Position numbers and translations under genes: made by a program
The notes under the pieces: model-generated
What the model was told of the DNA's origin: nothing
The model's database searches: none
The model's input: only the letters and a program-made list of their open reading frames with translations
Assembly: GCF_001293465.1 (NCBI RefSeq)
Contig: NZ_JSYZ01000001.1
Span: 357,472 to 421,471 of the forward strand
Direction of reading: 5' to 3'
DNA: 64,000 bases
From: Pseudomonas asplenii
Lineage (GTDB): Bacteria > Pseudomonadota > Gammaproteobacteria > Pseudomonadales > Pseudomonadaceae
Shown: piece after piece, positions 1 to 10,468 of the stretch
How the letters are laid out: the number at the start of each line of letters is the position of its first letter
How positions within the stretch are numbered: position 1 is the stretch's first letter

Positions 1-694
1 CCAGGGCCTGGACGCCATAACGCTCGGTCGCATGATGGCCGGCGGCGATGAAGCTGATGCCATTCTCCCGGGCGCTGTGGAAGGTCTGCTCGGACGCCTC
101 GCCGCTCAGGTACAGGTCGACCCCGGCCAGCACCGCCTGGTCGATATAGCCCTGGCCACCACCGGTGCACCAGCCGACCCGGCGGATCATCTCGTTGCCC
201 TCGATCAGCAGCGGCTCACGCCCCAGCACGCCCTGGACCTTGTGGGCGAAGTCGCGCGGGGTCATCGGCTCGCCGAGGGAGCCGACCAGGCCGACCACTT
301 TGGGATTCTCTGGGTCCAGCGGCCCCTCGACGGTGATATCCAGCTGGCGGGCAAGCTGCACGTTGTTGCCGACTTCCGGGTGCAGATCCAGCGGCAGGTG
401 GTAGGCCAGCAGACTGATGTCGTGCTTGAGCAGGGTTTTCAGCCGGCGTTGCTTCATGCCTACGACACAAGGGTCCTCGCCCTTCCAGAAGTAGCCATGA
501 TGCACCAGCACCAGATCGGCCTCGGCCTCCACCGCCGCATCGAGCAGCGCCTGGCTGGCGGTGACGCCGCTGACGATCCGACAGACCTGCGGCCGACCCT
601 CCACCTGCAGGCCGTTGGGGCAGTAATCGGCGATTCGCGAAATACCGAGAAAGCGGTTCGCCTCCTCGACCAGGGTACTCAGGGCAACGGCCAT
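1..694 (-). CDS. Nif3-like dinuclear metal centre protein (YbgI family), 3' end beyond window
   Basis: The reverse strand from the ATG at 694 reads open to the window edge. The product begins MAVALSTLVEEANRFLG and continues with CPNGLQVEGRPQV, the N-terminal signature of the Nif3/YbgI family. The VLVHHGYFW segment carries the paired histidines that bind the two-metal site, and GHHATERYG near the edge is the second metal-binding motif. The family forms hexameric toroids; YbgI has been linked to hydrolase or cyclohydrolase activity, but its role is unsettled. It diverges from algW, as I recall in other Pseudomonas. About 231 residues are visible and only the last ~20 should be missing. Confidence 0.9.
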   Translation of the reverse strand, partial: MAVALSTLVEEANRFLGISRIADYCPNGLQVEGRPQVCRIVSGVTASQALLDAAVEAEADLVLVHHGYFWKGEDPCVVGMKQRRLKTLLKHDISLLAYHLPLDLHPEVGNNVQLARQLDITVEGPLDPENPKVVGLVGSLGEPMTPRDFAHKVQGVLGREPLLIEGNEMIRRVGWCTGGGQGYIDQAVLAGVDLYLSGEASEQTFHSARENGISFIAAGHHATERYGVQAL

Positions 695-736
695 AAAAAC
701 TCCTCAATATCCCATCCAGAGGCGCTCGCAGCCTCG

Positions 737-742
737 TATAAT
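737..742 (+). promoter_or_regulatory. Possible -10 box upstream of algW
   Basis: A perfect TATAAT hexamer lies 54 bases before the algW ATG, in the gap between the divergent nif3-like and algW genes. I cannot see a good -35 box 16-18 bases upstream, so this is a weak call. Confidence 0.35.
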
Positions 743-795
743 GCGCGACATTATGGGCCGTCCCGGATGGCCTGCAACCTCCCAGGACGTGTTCA

Positions 796-1953
796 ATGCT
801 CAAGGCTCTGCGTTTTTTCGGCTGGCCGCTGGTGGTCGGCGTGCTGGCCGCTTTGCTGATTATCCAGCGTTACCCCCAGTGGGTCGGCCTGCCTGACCTG
901 GATGTGAACCTGCAACAGGCCCCGCAGACCGCGACCATCCAGCAGGGTCCGGTGTCCTATGCCGATGCGGTGAACCTTGCCGCGCCGGCGGTGGCCAACC
1001 TGTACACCACCAAGATGGTCAACAAGAACAGCCATCCGCTGTTCGAAGACCCGCAGTTCAGGCGTTTCTTCGGCGACAACCTGCCCAAGCAGAAGCGCAT
1101 GGAGTCCAGCTTGGGTTCGGCGGTGATCATGAGCAAGAGCGGTTACCTGCTGACCAATAACCACGTGACCGCCGGCGCCGACCAGATCGTCGTGGCGCTC
1201 AAGGACGGTCGCGAGACCCTGGCACGGGTGATCGGCAGCGATCCGGAAACCGACCTGGCGGTGCTCAAGATCGACCTGCCGGACCTGCCATCGATCACCA
1301 TCGGCCGCTCGGACAAGATCCGCATCGGCGATATCGCCCTGGCCATCGGCAACCCCTTCGGTGTCGGCCAGACCACCACCATGGGCATCATCAGCGCCAC
1401 CGGGCGCAACCAGCTGGGCCTGAACAACTACGAAGACTTCATCCAGACCGACGCGGCGATCAACCCCGGCAACTCCGGCGGCGCGCTGATCGATGCCAAC
1501 GGCAACCTGACCGGGATCAACACGGCGATCTTCTCCAAGTCCGGCGGCTCCCAGGGCATCGGCTTCGCAATCCCGATCAATCTGGCGGTCGAGGTGATGA
1601 AGGCGATCATCGAGCACGGCCAGGTGATCCGTGGCTGGCTGGGTATCGAAGTGCAGCCGCTGACCCAGGAACTGGCGGAGTCGTTCGGCCTCAGTGGACG
1701 TCCGGGCATCGTCGTGGCGGGTATTTTCCGTGACGGGCCGGCGCAACGGGCCGGCCTGCAGCTGGGTGACGTGATCCTCAGTATCGACGGCGAACCGGCC
1801 AATGACGGGCGCAAGTCGATGAACCAGGTAGCGCGGATCAAACCGACCGACAAGGTGGCGATCCAGGTGCTGCGCAATGGCAAGGAGCTCAAGCTGACGG
1901 CAGAGATCGGCTTGCGTCCGCCACAGCAGACGGCGCCACAGGAAGAAGAATAG
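796..1953 (+). CDS. algW: Inner-membrane-anchored periplasmic serine protease AlgW (DegS/HtrA family)
   Basis: 385 residues. One N-terminal membrane anchor (about 8-23) is followed by a trypsin-like domain with the triad His123 (NNHVT), Asp153 (ETDLAVLKI) and Ser227 (GNSGGAL). A single PDZ domain (about 255-370) makes this DegS/AlgW type rather than two-PDZ DegP/MucD. In Pseudomonas, AlgW senses misfolded outer-membrane proteins through its PDZ domain and makes the first cut in the anti-sigma factor MucA, releasing AlgU (sigma-22) for the envelope stress and alginate response. It stands alone between nif3-like and the convergent his genes. Confidence 0.96.
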   Translation: MLKALRFFGWPLVVGVLAALLIIQRYPQWVGLPDLDVNLQQAPQTATIQQGPVSYADAVNLAAPAVANLYTTKMVNKNSHPLFEDPQFRRFFGDNLPKQKRMESSLGSAVIMSKSGYLLTNNHVTAGADQIVVALKDGRETLARVIGSDPETDLAVLKIDLPDLPSITIGRSDKIRIGDIALAIGNPFGVGQTTTMGIISATGRNQLGLNNYEDFIQTDAAINPGNSGGALIDANGNLTGINTAIFSKSGGSQGIGFAIPINLAVEVMKAIIEHGQVIRGWLGIEVQPLTQELAESFGLSGRPGIVVAGIFRDGPAQRAGLQLGDVILSIDGEPANDGRKSMNQVARIKPTDKVAIQVLRNGKELKLTAEIGLRPPQQTAPQEEE

Positions 1954-2001
1954 GCAAAGACGCCTGCCCCCTGAGGGAGCGGCGTTCCATGGCAGTCCAT
2001 T

Positions 2002-2077
2002 CTGTGGGAGCCGGATTTATCCGCGAAGCCTTTTAGCGTTCCTCAAGGACCCTTTCGCGGATAAATCCGACGCCCCC
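2002..2077. repeat. REP pair (REPIN-like) between algW and hisC
   Basis: The left arm, TGTGGGAGCCGGATTTATCC plus GCGAAG, is inverted at the right as CGCGGATAAATCC followed by a decayed tail. Two inverted REP-like units around a short spacer, between convergent genes, fit the palindromic intergenic repeats common in fluorescens-group Pseudomonas. It may also end transcription from both sides. Confidence 0.75.
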
Positions 2078-2125
2078 ATAAATCCTGCCGCCGCTCCCTC
2101 TATACGGCTACAAAGGATCAGGCGA

Positions 2126-3178
2126 TCAAAGCTCGCCCAGAGCCTCGATCAGCGCCTGGTTCTGCTCCGGTGTACCGATGGTGATCCGCAGGAACTGAGC
2201 GATACGCTCCTGCTTGAAGTGACGCACGATCACCCCCTGTTCCCGTACCTTCGCTGCCAGTGCCGCGGCGTCGTGCTGCGGGTGCCGGGCGAAGATGAAG
2301 TTCGCCGCCGACGGCAGCACCTCGAACCCCTTGGCCTGCAGTTGCGCCACAAGCCGCTCACGGCTTTCGATGACCTGGCGACAGGTCTGCTCGAAATACG
2401 CCCGGTCCTCGAACGCCGCCGCCGCGCCGGCAATCGCCATGCGATCGAGCGGATAGGAGTTGAAGCTGTTCTTGACCCGCTCCAGCGCCTCGATCAGGTC
2501 CGGATGCCCGACCGCCAGGCCGACCCGCAGCCCCGCCAGGGAGCGCGACTTGGACAGGGTCTGGGTCACCAGCAGGTTCGGATAACGATCGATCAGGCGG
2601 ATGGCCGTCTCGCCACCGAAGTCGATGTAGGCCTCATCGACCACCACCACCGAATCCGGGCTGCTCTGGAGAATCTGCTCCACCGCGTCCAGCGCCAGCA
2701 GGCAGCCGGTTGGCGCGTTCGGGTTGGGGAAGATGATCCCGCCGTTGGGCCGGGCATAGTCGGCCACGCGGATCTGGAACTGCTCGTCCAGCGCCAGCGC
2801 CTCGAAGTCGATCCCGTACAGGCCGCAGTAGACCGGATAGAAGCTGTAGCTGATATCCGGGAACAGCAGCGGCCGATCCTGCTGGAACAGGCCGTGGAAG
2901 ATATGGGCCAGGACTTCGTCGGAACCGTTGCCGAGGAACACCTGGCTGGTCTGCACGCCGTAGTACTCGGCCACGGCCTGCTTGAGTCGGTCGCCGTTGG
3001 GGTCGGGATACAGGCGCAGGTTGTCGTTGACCTCGGCCTGCATCGCCGCCAGGGCCTTGGGCGACGGGCCGTAGGGGTTTTCGTTGGTATTGAGCTTGAC
3101 CAGCTTGGTCAGCTTGGGCTGCTCACCCGGCACGTAGGGCACCAGGTCCTTGACGAATTTGCTCCAGAACTTGCTCAT
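2126..3178 (-). CDS. hisC: Histidinol-phosphate aminotransferase
   Basis: 350 residues, a class I/II PLP aminotransferase. It converts imidazole-acetol phosphate plus glutamate to histidinol phosphate in histidine synthesis. Visible landmarks are [12 protein letters not shown] near the N-terminus, NPNAPTG (152-158), the cofactor-contacting Asp181 in DEAYIDF, the PLP lysine Lys210 in [12 protein letters not shown], and a C-terminal arginine motif (FLRITIG). It is the last gene of the murA-hisG-hisD-hisC run, 12 bases after hisD. Full length for the family. Confidence 0.97.
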   Translation of the reverse strand: MSKFWSKFVKDLVPYVPGEQPKLTKLVKLNTNENPYGPSPKALAAMQAEVNDNLRLYPDPNGDRLKQAVAEYYGVQTSQVFLGNGSDEVLAHIFHGLFQQDRPLLFPDISYSFYPVYCGLYGIDFEALALDEQFQIRVADYARPNGGIIFPNPNAPTGCLLALDAVEQILQSSPDSVVVVDEAYIDFGGETAIRLIDRYPNLLVTQTLSKSRSLAGLRVGLAVGHPDLIEALERVKNSFNSYPLDRMAIAGAAAAFEDRAYFEQTCRQVIESRERLVAQLQAKGFEVLPSAANFIFARHPQHDAAALAAKVREQGVIVRHFKQERIAQFLRITIGTPEQNQALIEALGEL

Positions 3179-3190
3179 GCTTGTTTCCCC

Positions 3191-4513
3191 TTATTCCTGG
3201 TCTTCGGCGACGATCCGGTATTCCGCGCTGCGGGCATGGGCGCTCAACGACTCGCCGCGGGCTAGTACTGAAGCGGTCTTGCCCAATTCGGACGCACCCT
3301 GTTCGGAACAGAAGATGATCGACGAACGTTTCTGGAAGTCGTAGACCCCCAGCGGCGACGAGAAGCGCGCGGTGCCGGAGGTCGGCAGCACGTGGTTGGG
3401 ACCGGCGCAGTAGTCCCCCAGGGCCTCTGAGGTATGACGGCCCATGAAGATCGCGCCGGCGTGGCGGATCTGCGGCAGCCAGGCCTGCGGGTCGGCAACC
3501 GACAGCTCCAGGTGTTCCGGCGCGATACGGTTGGCGACCTCGATCGCCTGTTGCATGTCGCGTACCTGGATCAACGCGCCGCGACCATTGATCGAGGTCT
3601 CGATGATCGGTGCACGGTCCATGGTCGGCAGCAGCTTGTCGATGCTCGCCGCAACGCGGTCGAGGAACGCCGCATCGGGGCTGACCAGAATGGCCTGGGC
3701 ATCTTCATCGTGCTCGGCCTGGGAGAACAGGTCCATGGCGATCCAGTCCGGATCGGTCTGGCCGTCGCAGACCACCAGGATCTCCGAAGGACCGGCGATC
3801 ATGTCGATGCCGACCTGGCCGAAGACATGGCGCTTGGCGGTGGCCACATAGATGTTGCCGGGGCCGACCACCTTGTCGACCTGCGGCACGCTCTCGGTAC
3901 CGTAGGCCAGCGCCGCGACCGCCTGGGCGCCACCGATGGTGAACACCCGGTCGACACCGGCGACGCAGGCCGCCGCCAGGACCAGTTCGTTGACCTCGCC
4001 ACGCGGGGTCGGCACCACCATCACCACCTCACCGACGCCGGCGACCTTGGCCGGAATCGCGTTCATCAACACCGAGGATGGGTAGGATGCCTTGCCGCCG
4101 GGCACGTACAGGCCGGCGCGATCCAGCGGCGTGACCTTCTGGCCCAGCACCGTGCCATCGGCCTCGGTGTAGCTCCAGGAGTCCTGTTTCTGCCGTTCGT
4201 GATAGCTGCGCACACGGGCGGCGGCCTTTTCCAGGGCTTCGCGCTGGGCCTGGGTGATGCGGGTCAGGGCCAGTTCCAGGCGCTCGCGCGGCAGGATCAG
4301 GTCGGCCATCGAGGCCGCCTCCAGGCCATCGAAGCGCTGGGTGAACTCGACCACGGCGGCATCGCCGCGCTCGCGCACCGCCTTGATGATATCCAGCACC
4401 CGCTGGTTGACCGAGTCATCGGACACGCTTTCCCAGCTCAGCAGATGATCCAGATGATGGGCGAAATCGGGATCGGCAGCGTTGAGTCGGCGAATGGCGG
4501 TGGACGTAGTCAT
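3191..4513 (-). CDS. hisD: Histidinol dehydrogenase
   Basis: 440 residues. It catalyses the last two steps of histidine synthesis, oxidising L-histidinol to L-histidine with two NAD+ at a zinc site. Zinc and catalytic residues matching the E. coli enzyme are visible: Gln265 and His268 (FSQAEHDED), the Glu333-His334 pair (APEHLEL), Asp367 and His428. [12 protein letters not shown] and GPSEILV are family signatures. It follows hisG by about 175 bases, a longer gap than elsewhere in the operon; I see only a short GC-rich hairpin there, with no U-run. Confidence 0.97.
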   Translation of the reverse strand: MTTSTAIRRLNAADPDFAHHLDHLLSWESVSDDSVNQRVLDIIKAVRERGDAAVVEFTQRFDGLEAASMADLILPRERLELALTRITQAQREALEKAAARVRSYHERQKQDSWSYTEADGTVLGQKVTPLDRAGLYVPGGKASYPSSVLMNAIPAKVAGVGEVVMVVPTPRGEVNELVLAAACVAGVDRVFTIGGAQAVAALAYGTESVPQVDKVVGPGNIYVATAKRHVFGQVGIDMIAGPSEILVVCDGQTDPDWIAMDLFSQAEHDEDAQAILVSPDAAFLDRVAASIDKLLPTMDRAPIIETSINGRGALIQVRDMQQAIEVANRIAPEHLELSVADPQAWLPQIRHAGAIFMGRHTSEALGDYCAGPNHVLPTSGTARFSSPLGVYDFQKRSSIIFCSEQGASELGKTASVLARGESLSAHARSAEYRIVAEDQE

Positions 4514-4688
4514 AGCGAGGGCCTCAATAATTGGCGAATGCTTGGGAACAGCAAGTCTCAGGCGCCCGGTGGGCGCTGACGCTCAATAGCGATCACGCGC
4601 CCCAGACTACCAAGCCATCCGCGTGGGCACCTGAGAATTCCGGCTATGACACGGATAGATGGGCGCGACTCAGGGCCGCGCATGTGTG

Positions 4689-5324
4689 TCAGCTACGGTG
4701 TCGCGACTCCACTGCCTTGCGCAGGGTGTCGATCAGGGACTGGATACGGGCGTGCTGCATCTTCATCGAGGCCTTGTTCACCACCAGGCGGGAGCTGATG
4801 GTCGCAATCAGTTCCTGGGGTTCCAGGCCGTTGGCCCGCAGGGTGTTGCCGGTGTCGACGACGTCGATGATCTTGTCGGCCAGGCCGATCAGCGGCGCCA
4901 GCTCCATCGAGCCATACAGCTTGATGATATCGACCTGACGGCCCTGCTCGGCGTAGTAGCGCTTGGCGACATTGACGAACTTGGTCGCCACCCGCAGCCG
5001 GCCCTTGGGCTCGACCGCACCGACGGCGCCAGCGGTCATCAGCTTGCAGCGGGCGATCTGCAGGTCCAGCGGCTCGTACAGCCCCTGGCCGCCGTACTCC
5101 ATCAGCACATCCTTGCCGGCGACGCCGAGGTCGGCTGCACCATGCTCGACATAGGTCGGCACGTCGGTGGCACGAACGATCAGCAGGCGGACATCCTCCT
5201 GGGTCGTCGGAATGATCAGCTTGCGGCTCTTGTCCGGATTCTCGGTGGGCACGATACCCGCCTCGGCGAGCAACGGCAGGGTATCGTCGAGGATACGGCC
5301 CTTGGACAGTGCAATGGTCAGCAT
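4689..5324 (-). CDS. hisG: ATP phosphoribosyltransferase catalytic subunit, short form
   Basis: 211 residues from [14 protein letters not shown]. An upstream in-frame ATG at 5363 would add 13 residues unlike the family, so the later start is preferred. It joins ATP and PRPP in the first and feedback-controlled step of histidine synthesis. The [13 protein letters not shown] segment near residue 160 is the PRPP-binding loop. The C-terminal regulatory domain of long HisG is absent, so this form needs the HisRS-like partner HisZ, which is not in this window. It sits downstream of murA. Confidence 0.96.
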   Translation of the reverse strand: MLTIALSKGRILDDTLPLLAEAGIVPTENPDKSRKLIIPTTQEDVRLLIVRATDVPTYVEHGAADLGVAGKDVLMEYGGQGLYEPLDLQIARCKLMTAGAVGAVEPKGRLRVATKFVNVAKRYYAEQGRQVDIIKLYGSMELAPLIGLADKIIDVVDTGNTLRANGLEPQELIATISSRLVVNKASMKMQHARIQSLIDTLRKAVESRHRS

Positions 5325-5387
5325 GGGGAAACCTAGGTCCTTCAATTCAGGATATTGCAACACTCTAACAGACCGAAGCGCATTCCC

Positions 5388-5458
5388 TGTAGGAGCCTGC
5401 TCGCTGGCGATCGCGATGGGTCAGTGACACACCGCGATCGCCAGCAAGCCGGCTCCAG
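5388..5458. repeat. REP pair between murA and hisG
   Basis: TGTAGGAGCCTGCTCGCTGG plus CGATCGCG is mirrored after a 17-base spacer by CGCGATCGCCAGCAAGCCGG plus CTCCAGC. This is an inverted pair of REP-like units inside the murA-his transcription unit, where a stem-loop could affect mRNA stability or reduce read-through. Confidence 0.75.
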
Positions 5459-5490
5459 CCAGGGCGGAGCCGGACCGTCACCCGCAATGG

Positions 5491-6774
<1,284 letters not shown>

Positions 6775-6780
6775 TCAGGC

Positions 6781-7020
6781 TCAGGTGCGCTCGGCCCAGG
6801 CCGCGCTGCTGAAAAATTTCATGGTGACCGCATGGATGCTGCCATCGGCGATCCATGGGTTCAAATGCGCATAGATGCTCTGCTGACGCTTTACCGGGCT
6901 CAAGGCCGCCAGTTCGTCACTGATCACATTCAACTGGAAGTTGCAGCCCTGGCCCTCAACTTCAACCTGGGTTCCTGGCAGCTTTTCTTCAAGGAAGCTT
7001 TTTACTTCGGTGGCCTGCAT
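6781..7020 (-). CDS. ibaG: BolA-family protein IbaG
   Basis: 79 residues from MQATEVKSFLEEKLPGTQ. The longer open frame from 7068 would prepend a non-conserved arginine-rich stretch. The fold is BolA-like (helix 1-14, strands, then SPVKRQQSIYAHLNPWIADGSIHAVTMKFFS). BolA/IbaG proteins bind monothiol glutaredoxins through a [2Fe-2S] cluster and act in iron-sulfur trafficking and acid-stress responses. It sits 24 bases upstream of murA, an arrangement conserved in gamma-proteobacteria. Confidence 0.93.
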   Translation of the reverse strand: MQATEVKSFLEEKLPGTQVEVEGQGCNFQLNVISDELAALSPVKRQQSIYAHLNPWIADGSIHAVTMKFFSSAAWAERT

Positions 7021-7064
7021 GCTCAACCTCGATCGGCGCCCAACGCGCGCGGGTCGGTCATGAT

Positions 7065-7120
7065 ACAAAAAAGCCCCGCGCCTGCGAACCCCGCATGAGC
7101 AGGACTCTGACGGGGGGCTT
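7065..7120 (-). terminator. Rho-independent terminator of the mla operon
   Basis: On the minus strand an AAGCCCC arm pairs with GGGGCTT, with an inner CCTGC/GCAGG stem, and is followed by a run of six T (complement of 7067-7072). It lies directly after mlaB and before ibaG, separating the mla operon from ibaG-murA-his. Confidence 0.8.
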
Positions 7121-7135
7121 CAAGCCTTGCGCCAA

Positions 7136-7441
7136 TTATTGAACGCCCAGCAGCTCCGTCAGTTCGGAAACCTCGGCGATTTCGCGCATTTCCCGGGACA
7201 TGCCCCGGATGCTGAAGGACTTGCCAAGCCTGGCCGCATCGCGCATGAAGGCCAGCAGCAGGGCCAGGCCGACGCTGCTGGACTTCTCCACCGCCGAACA
7301 ATCGACCACCAGCGCCGCGGCGTCGCTCGACTCGATCAGCGTCTGCCCCTGCTTGCGCAAGGCCGCACCGGTACTGTAGTCGAGCACGCCGGCCAGGTGC
7401 AGTTCACCCGCCTCACCCAGGCGAATGCTGGCCTCACTCAC
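7136..7441 (-). CDS. mlaB: MlaB, STAS-domain subunit of the phospholipid transporter
   Basis: 101 residues, starting at a GTG (VSEASIRLGEAGELHLAG) that overlaps the end of mlaC by 8 bases; the longer upstream reading frame lies inside mlaC and is a shadow. The single STAS domain includes VVDCSAVEKSSSVGLALLLAF, where the conserved serine/threonine of the anti-sigma-antagonist fold lies. In the MlaFEDB complex it binds the ATPase MlaF in the cytoplasm and is needed for transporter assembly and activity. It is the last gene of the operon (Ttg2E in Pseudomonas). Confidence 0.9.
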   Translation of the reverse strand: MSEASIRLGEAGELHLAGVLDYSTGAALRKQGQTLIESSDAAALVVDCSAVEKSSSVGLALLLAFMRDAARLGKSFSIRGMSREMREIAEVSELTELLGVQ

Positions 7442-8093
7442 CGCCGCTATCCTTCTGCGGGTTCTTCTCGGATTCGGCCTTGGCCTTCTCCACCTCACCC
7501 GCCCAGCCGTCGATGGTCTTGTCCAGGTTGTTGCCGTTGCGCTGCATCGCGTCGGCGAACTGGTCACGGAACAGCTTGCCGATGTTGATGCCGTTGATGA
7601 TCACGTTGCGCAGTTTCCATTCGCCGTTGATCTTCTCAAGGGTGTAGGAAACCGGATAGATCGCGCCGTTGTTGCCCTTGACAGTCATGCCGACGCTGGT
7701 GCGGTCACCCGACTCGTCCTTGGGCGCATCGACGGTGATGCCCTGGTTGTTGTACTCGAGCAGCGCGTTTCCATAGAACTGGAACAGGCCACGCTTGAAG
7801 TTTTCCTGGAAGCGGGCCATCTGCTCGGGCGTTGCCTTGCGCGAGTACTTGACGGTCATGATGCTCTTGGAAATGCCTTCGGCGTCCACCACCGGGCCGA
7901 CGATGGCGTTCAGCGAGTTGTAGAAGTCACCCGGGTTCTGCTTGTACTTCTCCCGGTTCGCCGCGAGATCGGCGAGCATCTTGTTGGTGGTGTCCTGCAC
8001 CAGGTCGTGGGCAGAAGGAGCCGCCACGGCATTGCCCATCAGCGGCAACGCCGCAAGCAATACCAGCAGGCTACGGCGCAAGATAGAGATCAT
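7434..8093 (-). CDS. mlaC: MlaC, periplasmic phospholipid-binding protein (Ttg2D)
   Basis: 219 residues from MISILRRSLLVLLAALPLMG, a Sec signal peptide cleaved near GNAVA-AP. I chose the ATG at 8093 because a GGAG lies 7 bases upstream; the in-frame ATG at 8108 overlaps the mlaD stop and lacks such a site. MlaC ferries phospholipid across the periplasm between the outer-membrane MlaA complex and inner-membrane MlaFEDB, keeping the outer leaflet asymmetric. The acidic/lysine-rich C-terminal tail (about 200-219) is probably flexible. Confidence 0.93.
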   Translation of the reverse strand: MISILRRSLLVLLAALPLMGNAVAAPSAHDLVQDTTNKMLADLAANREKYKQNPGDFYNSLNAIVGPVVDAEGISKSIMTVKYSRKATPEQMARFQENFKRGLFQFYGNALLEYNNQGITVDAPKDESGDRTSVGMTVKGNNGAIYPVSYTLEKINGEWKLRNVIINGINIGKLFRDQFADAMQRNGNNLDKTIDGWAGEVEKAKAESEKNPQKDSGGE

Positions 8094-8104
8094 GGAAAAA
8101 CTCC

Positions 8105-8572
8105 TCATTTGGCGTCTTTATTAACGGTATTGAGCAGGAATTTACCGATCAGATCTTCCAGTACCAGCGCCGACTGGGTGTCATGGATGGTTCCGCCATC
8201 CTTGAGCAGGGTGTCTTCCCCGCCCACGCTGATACCGATGTACTTCTCACCGAGCAAACCCGCGGTGAGGATGGACGCGGTCGAGTCAGTCGGCAGGTTG
8301 TTCACGCTCTTGTCGACTTGCATGGTCACCCGCCCCGTGAAGTTGTCGCGGTCCAGATCGATCGCCGTGACCTTGCCGATGGTCACACCGGCCATGGTCA
8401 CCTTGGCTCTGACAGTCAAACCGGCGATATTGTCGAAGTACGCGTAAAGTTTATATGTTTCAGTATTTGCCGTAGGGGATAGCCCACTGACCCGCAATGC
8501 CAGCAACAGCAAAGCCAGGATGCCGGCCAGCAGGAAAAGGCCGACACCGATTTCCAGGGTGCGGTTTTGCAT
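8105..8572 (-). CDS. mlaD: MlaD, MCE-domain subunit of the phospholipid transporter (Ttg2C)
   Basis: 155 residues from [17 protein letters not shown]. One N-terminal transmembrane segment (about 7-27) is followed by a single MCE domain (about 38-118, with AGLTVRAKVTMAGVTIG) and a short helix that helps form the hexameric hydrophobic channel. It links the MlaE permease to MlaC in the periplasm. Its start overlaps the mlaE stop by one base (TGATG), typical of translational coupling. Confidence 0.95.
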   Translation of the reverse strand: MQNRTLEIGVGLFLLAGILALLLLALRVSGLSPTANTETYKLYAYFDNIAGLTVRAKVTMAGVTIGKVTAIDLDRDNFTGRVTMQVDKSVNNLPTDSTASILTAGLLGEKYIGISVGGEDTLLKDGGTIHDTQSALVLEDLIGKFLLNTVNKDAK

Positions 8573-9369
8573 CAGAAATCTCCAAACATCAAGGCGGTCA
8601 GAATAAAGTCCAGGCCGAGTACTGCCAGGGAGGCATAGACCACGGTCTTGGTAGTGGCACGGCTGATCCCTTCCGAAGTGGGCTCGCAGTCGTAGCCTTG
8701 AAACACGGCAATCCAGGTCACCACGAAGGCGAACACGATGCTCTTGACAATCCCCTTCAGCACGTCGCCGTTGAAGGTCACGCTGTTCTGCATGTTGGCC
8801 CAGTAGGAGCCGTCGTAGACGCCCAGCCAGTCCACCGCCACCCACGAACCGCCCCAGATGCCGACCACGCTGAAGATCATCGCCAGCAGCGGCAGGGAAA
8901 TGAAGCCGGCCCACAACCGGGGCGCGACGATGTACTTGAGCGGATCGACACCGATCATTTCCAGGCTGGAAAGCTGCTCGGTGGATTTCATGTTGCCGAT
9001 TTCTGCGGTCAGGGCCGAGCCGGCACGGCCGGCGAACAGCAAGGCGGTGACCACCGGCCCCAGCTCGCGCAGCAGCGTCAGGGCGACCATCTGCCCCACC
9101 GCCTGCTCGGAACCGTAGCTGGACAGGATATTGAAGCCCTGCAGCGCCAGAACCATGCCAATGAAGATCCCGGATACGACGATGATCACCAGCGACATGA
9201 CACCCACGGCGTGCAACTGCCTGACCAGCAGGCCGAAACCGCCGCCGATGCCGCCACGGCCGAACAGCACGTGAAACAGAAACAGCGTCGAACGCCCGAG
9301 CACCGCGAGCACGTCGATGCCCGAACGCCCGAACAGACGAATTCTCTCGATCAATGAATGCTTGCGCAT
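8572..9369 (-). CDS. mlaE: MlaE, permease subunit of the phospholipid transporter (Ttg2B)
   Basis: 265 residues, a MlaE/YrbE-family inner-membrane permease with about five membrane helices. [26 protein letters not shown] is cut by the coupling helix that contacts MlaF (LRELGPV and [12 protein letters not shown] are the recognisable parts). Together with MlaF, MlaD and MlaB it moves phospholipid between the inner membrane and MlaC. It overlaps mlaF and mlaD by one base each. Confidence 0.95.
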   Translation of the reverse strand: MRKHSLIERIRLFGRSGIDVLAVLGRSTLFLFHVLFGRGGIGGGFGLLVRQLHAVGVMSLVIIVVSGIFIGMVLALQGFNILSSYGSEQAVGQMVALTLLRELGPVVTALLFAGRAGSALTAEIGNMKSTEQLSSLEMIGVDPLKYIVAPRLWAGFISLPLLAMIFSVVGIWGGSWVAVDWLGVYDGSYWANMQNSVTFNGDVLKGIVKSIVFAFVVTWIAVFQGYDCEPTSEGISRATTKTVVYASLAVLGLDFILTALMFGDF

Positions 9370-10178
9370 CAGCGCTTCCCCAACAGATCTGCGCGGTAAT
9401 CCGGCGCCGGGTAATGGAACGGCACGGGACCATCCGGATTGCCGGTCATGAACTGGCGAATGCGCGGGTTATCGGCATTCATCAGTTCTTCGGGCGTGCC
9501 CTGGCCCAGCACCTGCCCGTCCCCCACCACATACAGGTAGTCGGCGATGCTCGCGGTTTCCGCCAGGTCATGGGAGACGACGATGCTGGTGATGCCCAGG
9601 GCATCGTTGAGCAGGCGGATCAGCCGCACCAGCACGCCCATGGCGATCGGGTCCTGGCCGACGAACGGCTCGTCGTACATGAGGATCTGCGGATCCAGCG
9701 CGATCGCCCGCGCCAGGGCCACGCGCCGCTTCATGCCGCCGGAAAGCTCGTCGGGCATCAGGTCGACCGCGCCGCGCAGGCCAACGGCCTGCAGTTTCAG
9801 CAGGACGATGTCGCGAATCATCTCCTCCGGCAGCTCGGTGTGCACCCGCAGCGGAAAGGCGACGTTCTCGAAGACATCCAGATCGGTGAACAGCGCCCCG
9901 CTCTGGAACAGCACGCCCATGTGCTTGCGCGAGTCGAACAGGTCGCTGCGCGACAGCGCCGGCAGGTTCCGGCCGTTGACCCAGACCTCGCCGCTGTTGG
10001 GGCGCAACTGCGCGCCCATCAACCGCAACAGGGTGGTCTTGCCACATCCGGAGGGCCCCATGATGCCGGTGACCTTGCCCCGCGGAATGCGAATATCGAC
10101 ATTATTGAAGATGCTGCGCGCGCCGCGCTTGAAGGTAACCCCCTTCAGCTCGACCGCGTAGGCGTTATCGACGCTCAT
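9369..10178 (-). CDS. mlaF: MlaF, ATPase subunit of the phospholipid transporter (Ttg2A)
   Basis: 269 residues, an ABC ATPase. Walker A GPSGCGKT (41-48), Q-loop FQSG (91-94), signature LSGGM (145-149), Walker B ILMYDE (165-170) and an H-loop in VVSHDLAE are all intact. It powers MlaE in the cytoplasm. The family's C-terminal extension, which reaches round the neighbouring MlaF to touch MlaB, fits the residues after about 240. First gene of the mla operon; loss in Pseudomonas is known to raise sensitivity to solvents and some antibiotics. Confidence 0.96.
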   Translation of the reverse strand: MSVDNAYAVELKGVTFKRGARSIFNNVDIRIPRGKVTGIMGPSGCGKTTLLRLMGAQLRPNSGEVWVNGRNLPALSRSDLFDSRKHMGVLFQSGALFTDLDVFENVAFPLRVHTELPEEMIRDIVLLKLQAVGLRGAVDLMPDELSGGMKRRVALARAIALDPQILMYDEPFVGQDPIAMGVLVRLIRLLNDALGITSIVVSHDLAETASIADYLYVVGDGQVLGQGTPEELMNADNPRIRQFMTGNPDGPVPFHYPAPDYRADLLGKR

Positions 10179-10268
10179 CTAGACTCCTTGCGATGCAGCC
10201 TCTGTCTCGGACACCAGGCCCCTGTAAAAAGAGGTGCGCACATCCTGAGCGGGCCGAACTGGTCGCGA

Positions 10269-10298
10269 ACTATATCACTGCTGATACGAGCCGCCCAA
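10269..10298 (-). promoter_or_regulatory. Possible sigma-70 promoter of the mla operon
   Basis: On the minus strand TTGGGC (10298-10293) and TATAGT (10274-10269) are 18 bases apart and point to mlaF, 90 bases away. The -35 match is only partial. Confidence 0.4.
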
Positions 10299-10429
10299 GG
10301 CCGAAGCCGCGCTTGTTCAGGCGAGGGACAGTCGGTTTTGACACACACCCGAGCGAAAACTGACAGCCGCCTCCTACACCCACGGCGTAAAGAGCAACGA
10401 TCAAGCGTGAGGGAATTGCTCATTACCGC

Positions 10430-10435
10430 TATAAT
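10430..10435 (+). promoter_or_regulatory. Possible -10 box of the kds-lpt operon
   Basis: A perfect TATAAT lies 33 bases before the kdsD ATG. A clear -35 hexamer is not visible, and no good Shine-Dalgarno precedes the ATG, so the leader is short. Confidence 0.45.
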
Positions 10436-10468
10436 CGCGCCTTTTCATCGGGCTATACGATTTCTGAC

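Noticed and set aside
216..803. 195-residue minus-strand frame near the left edge
   Set aside because: It overlaps the Nif3-like gene in another frame. The Nif3 frame shows the family histidine motifs.
4562..4576. GC-rich hairpin between hisG and hisD as a his attenuator
   Set aside because: The stem is short, there is no U-run, and no His-rich leader peptide is visible.
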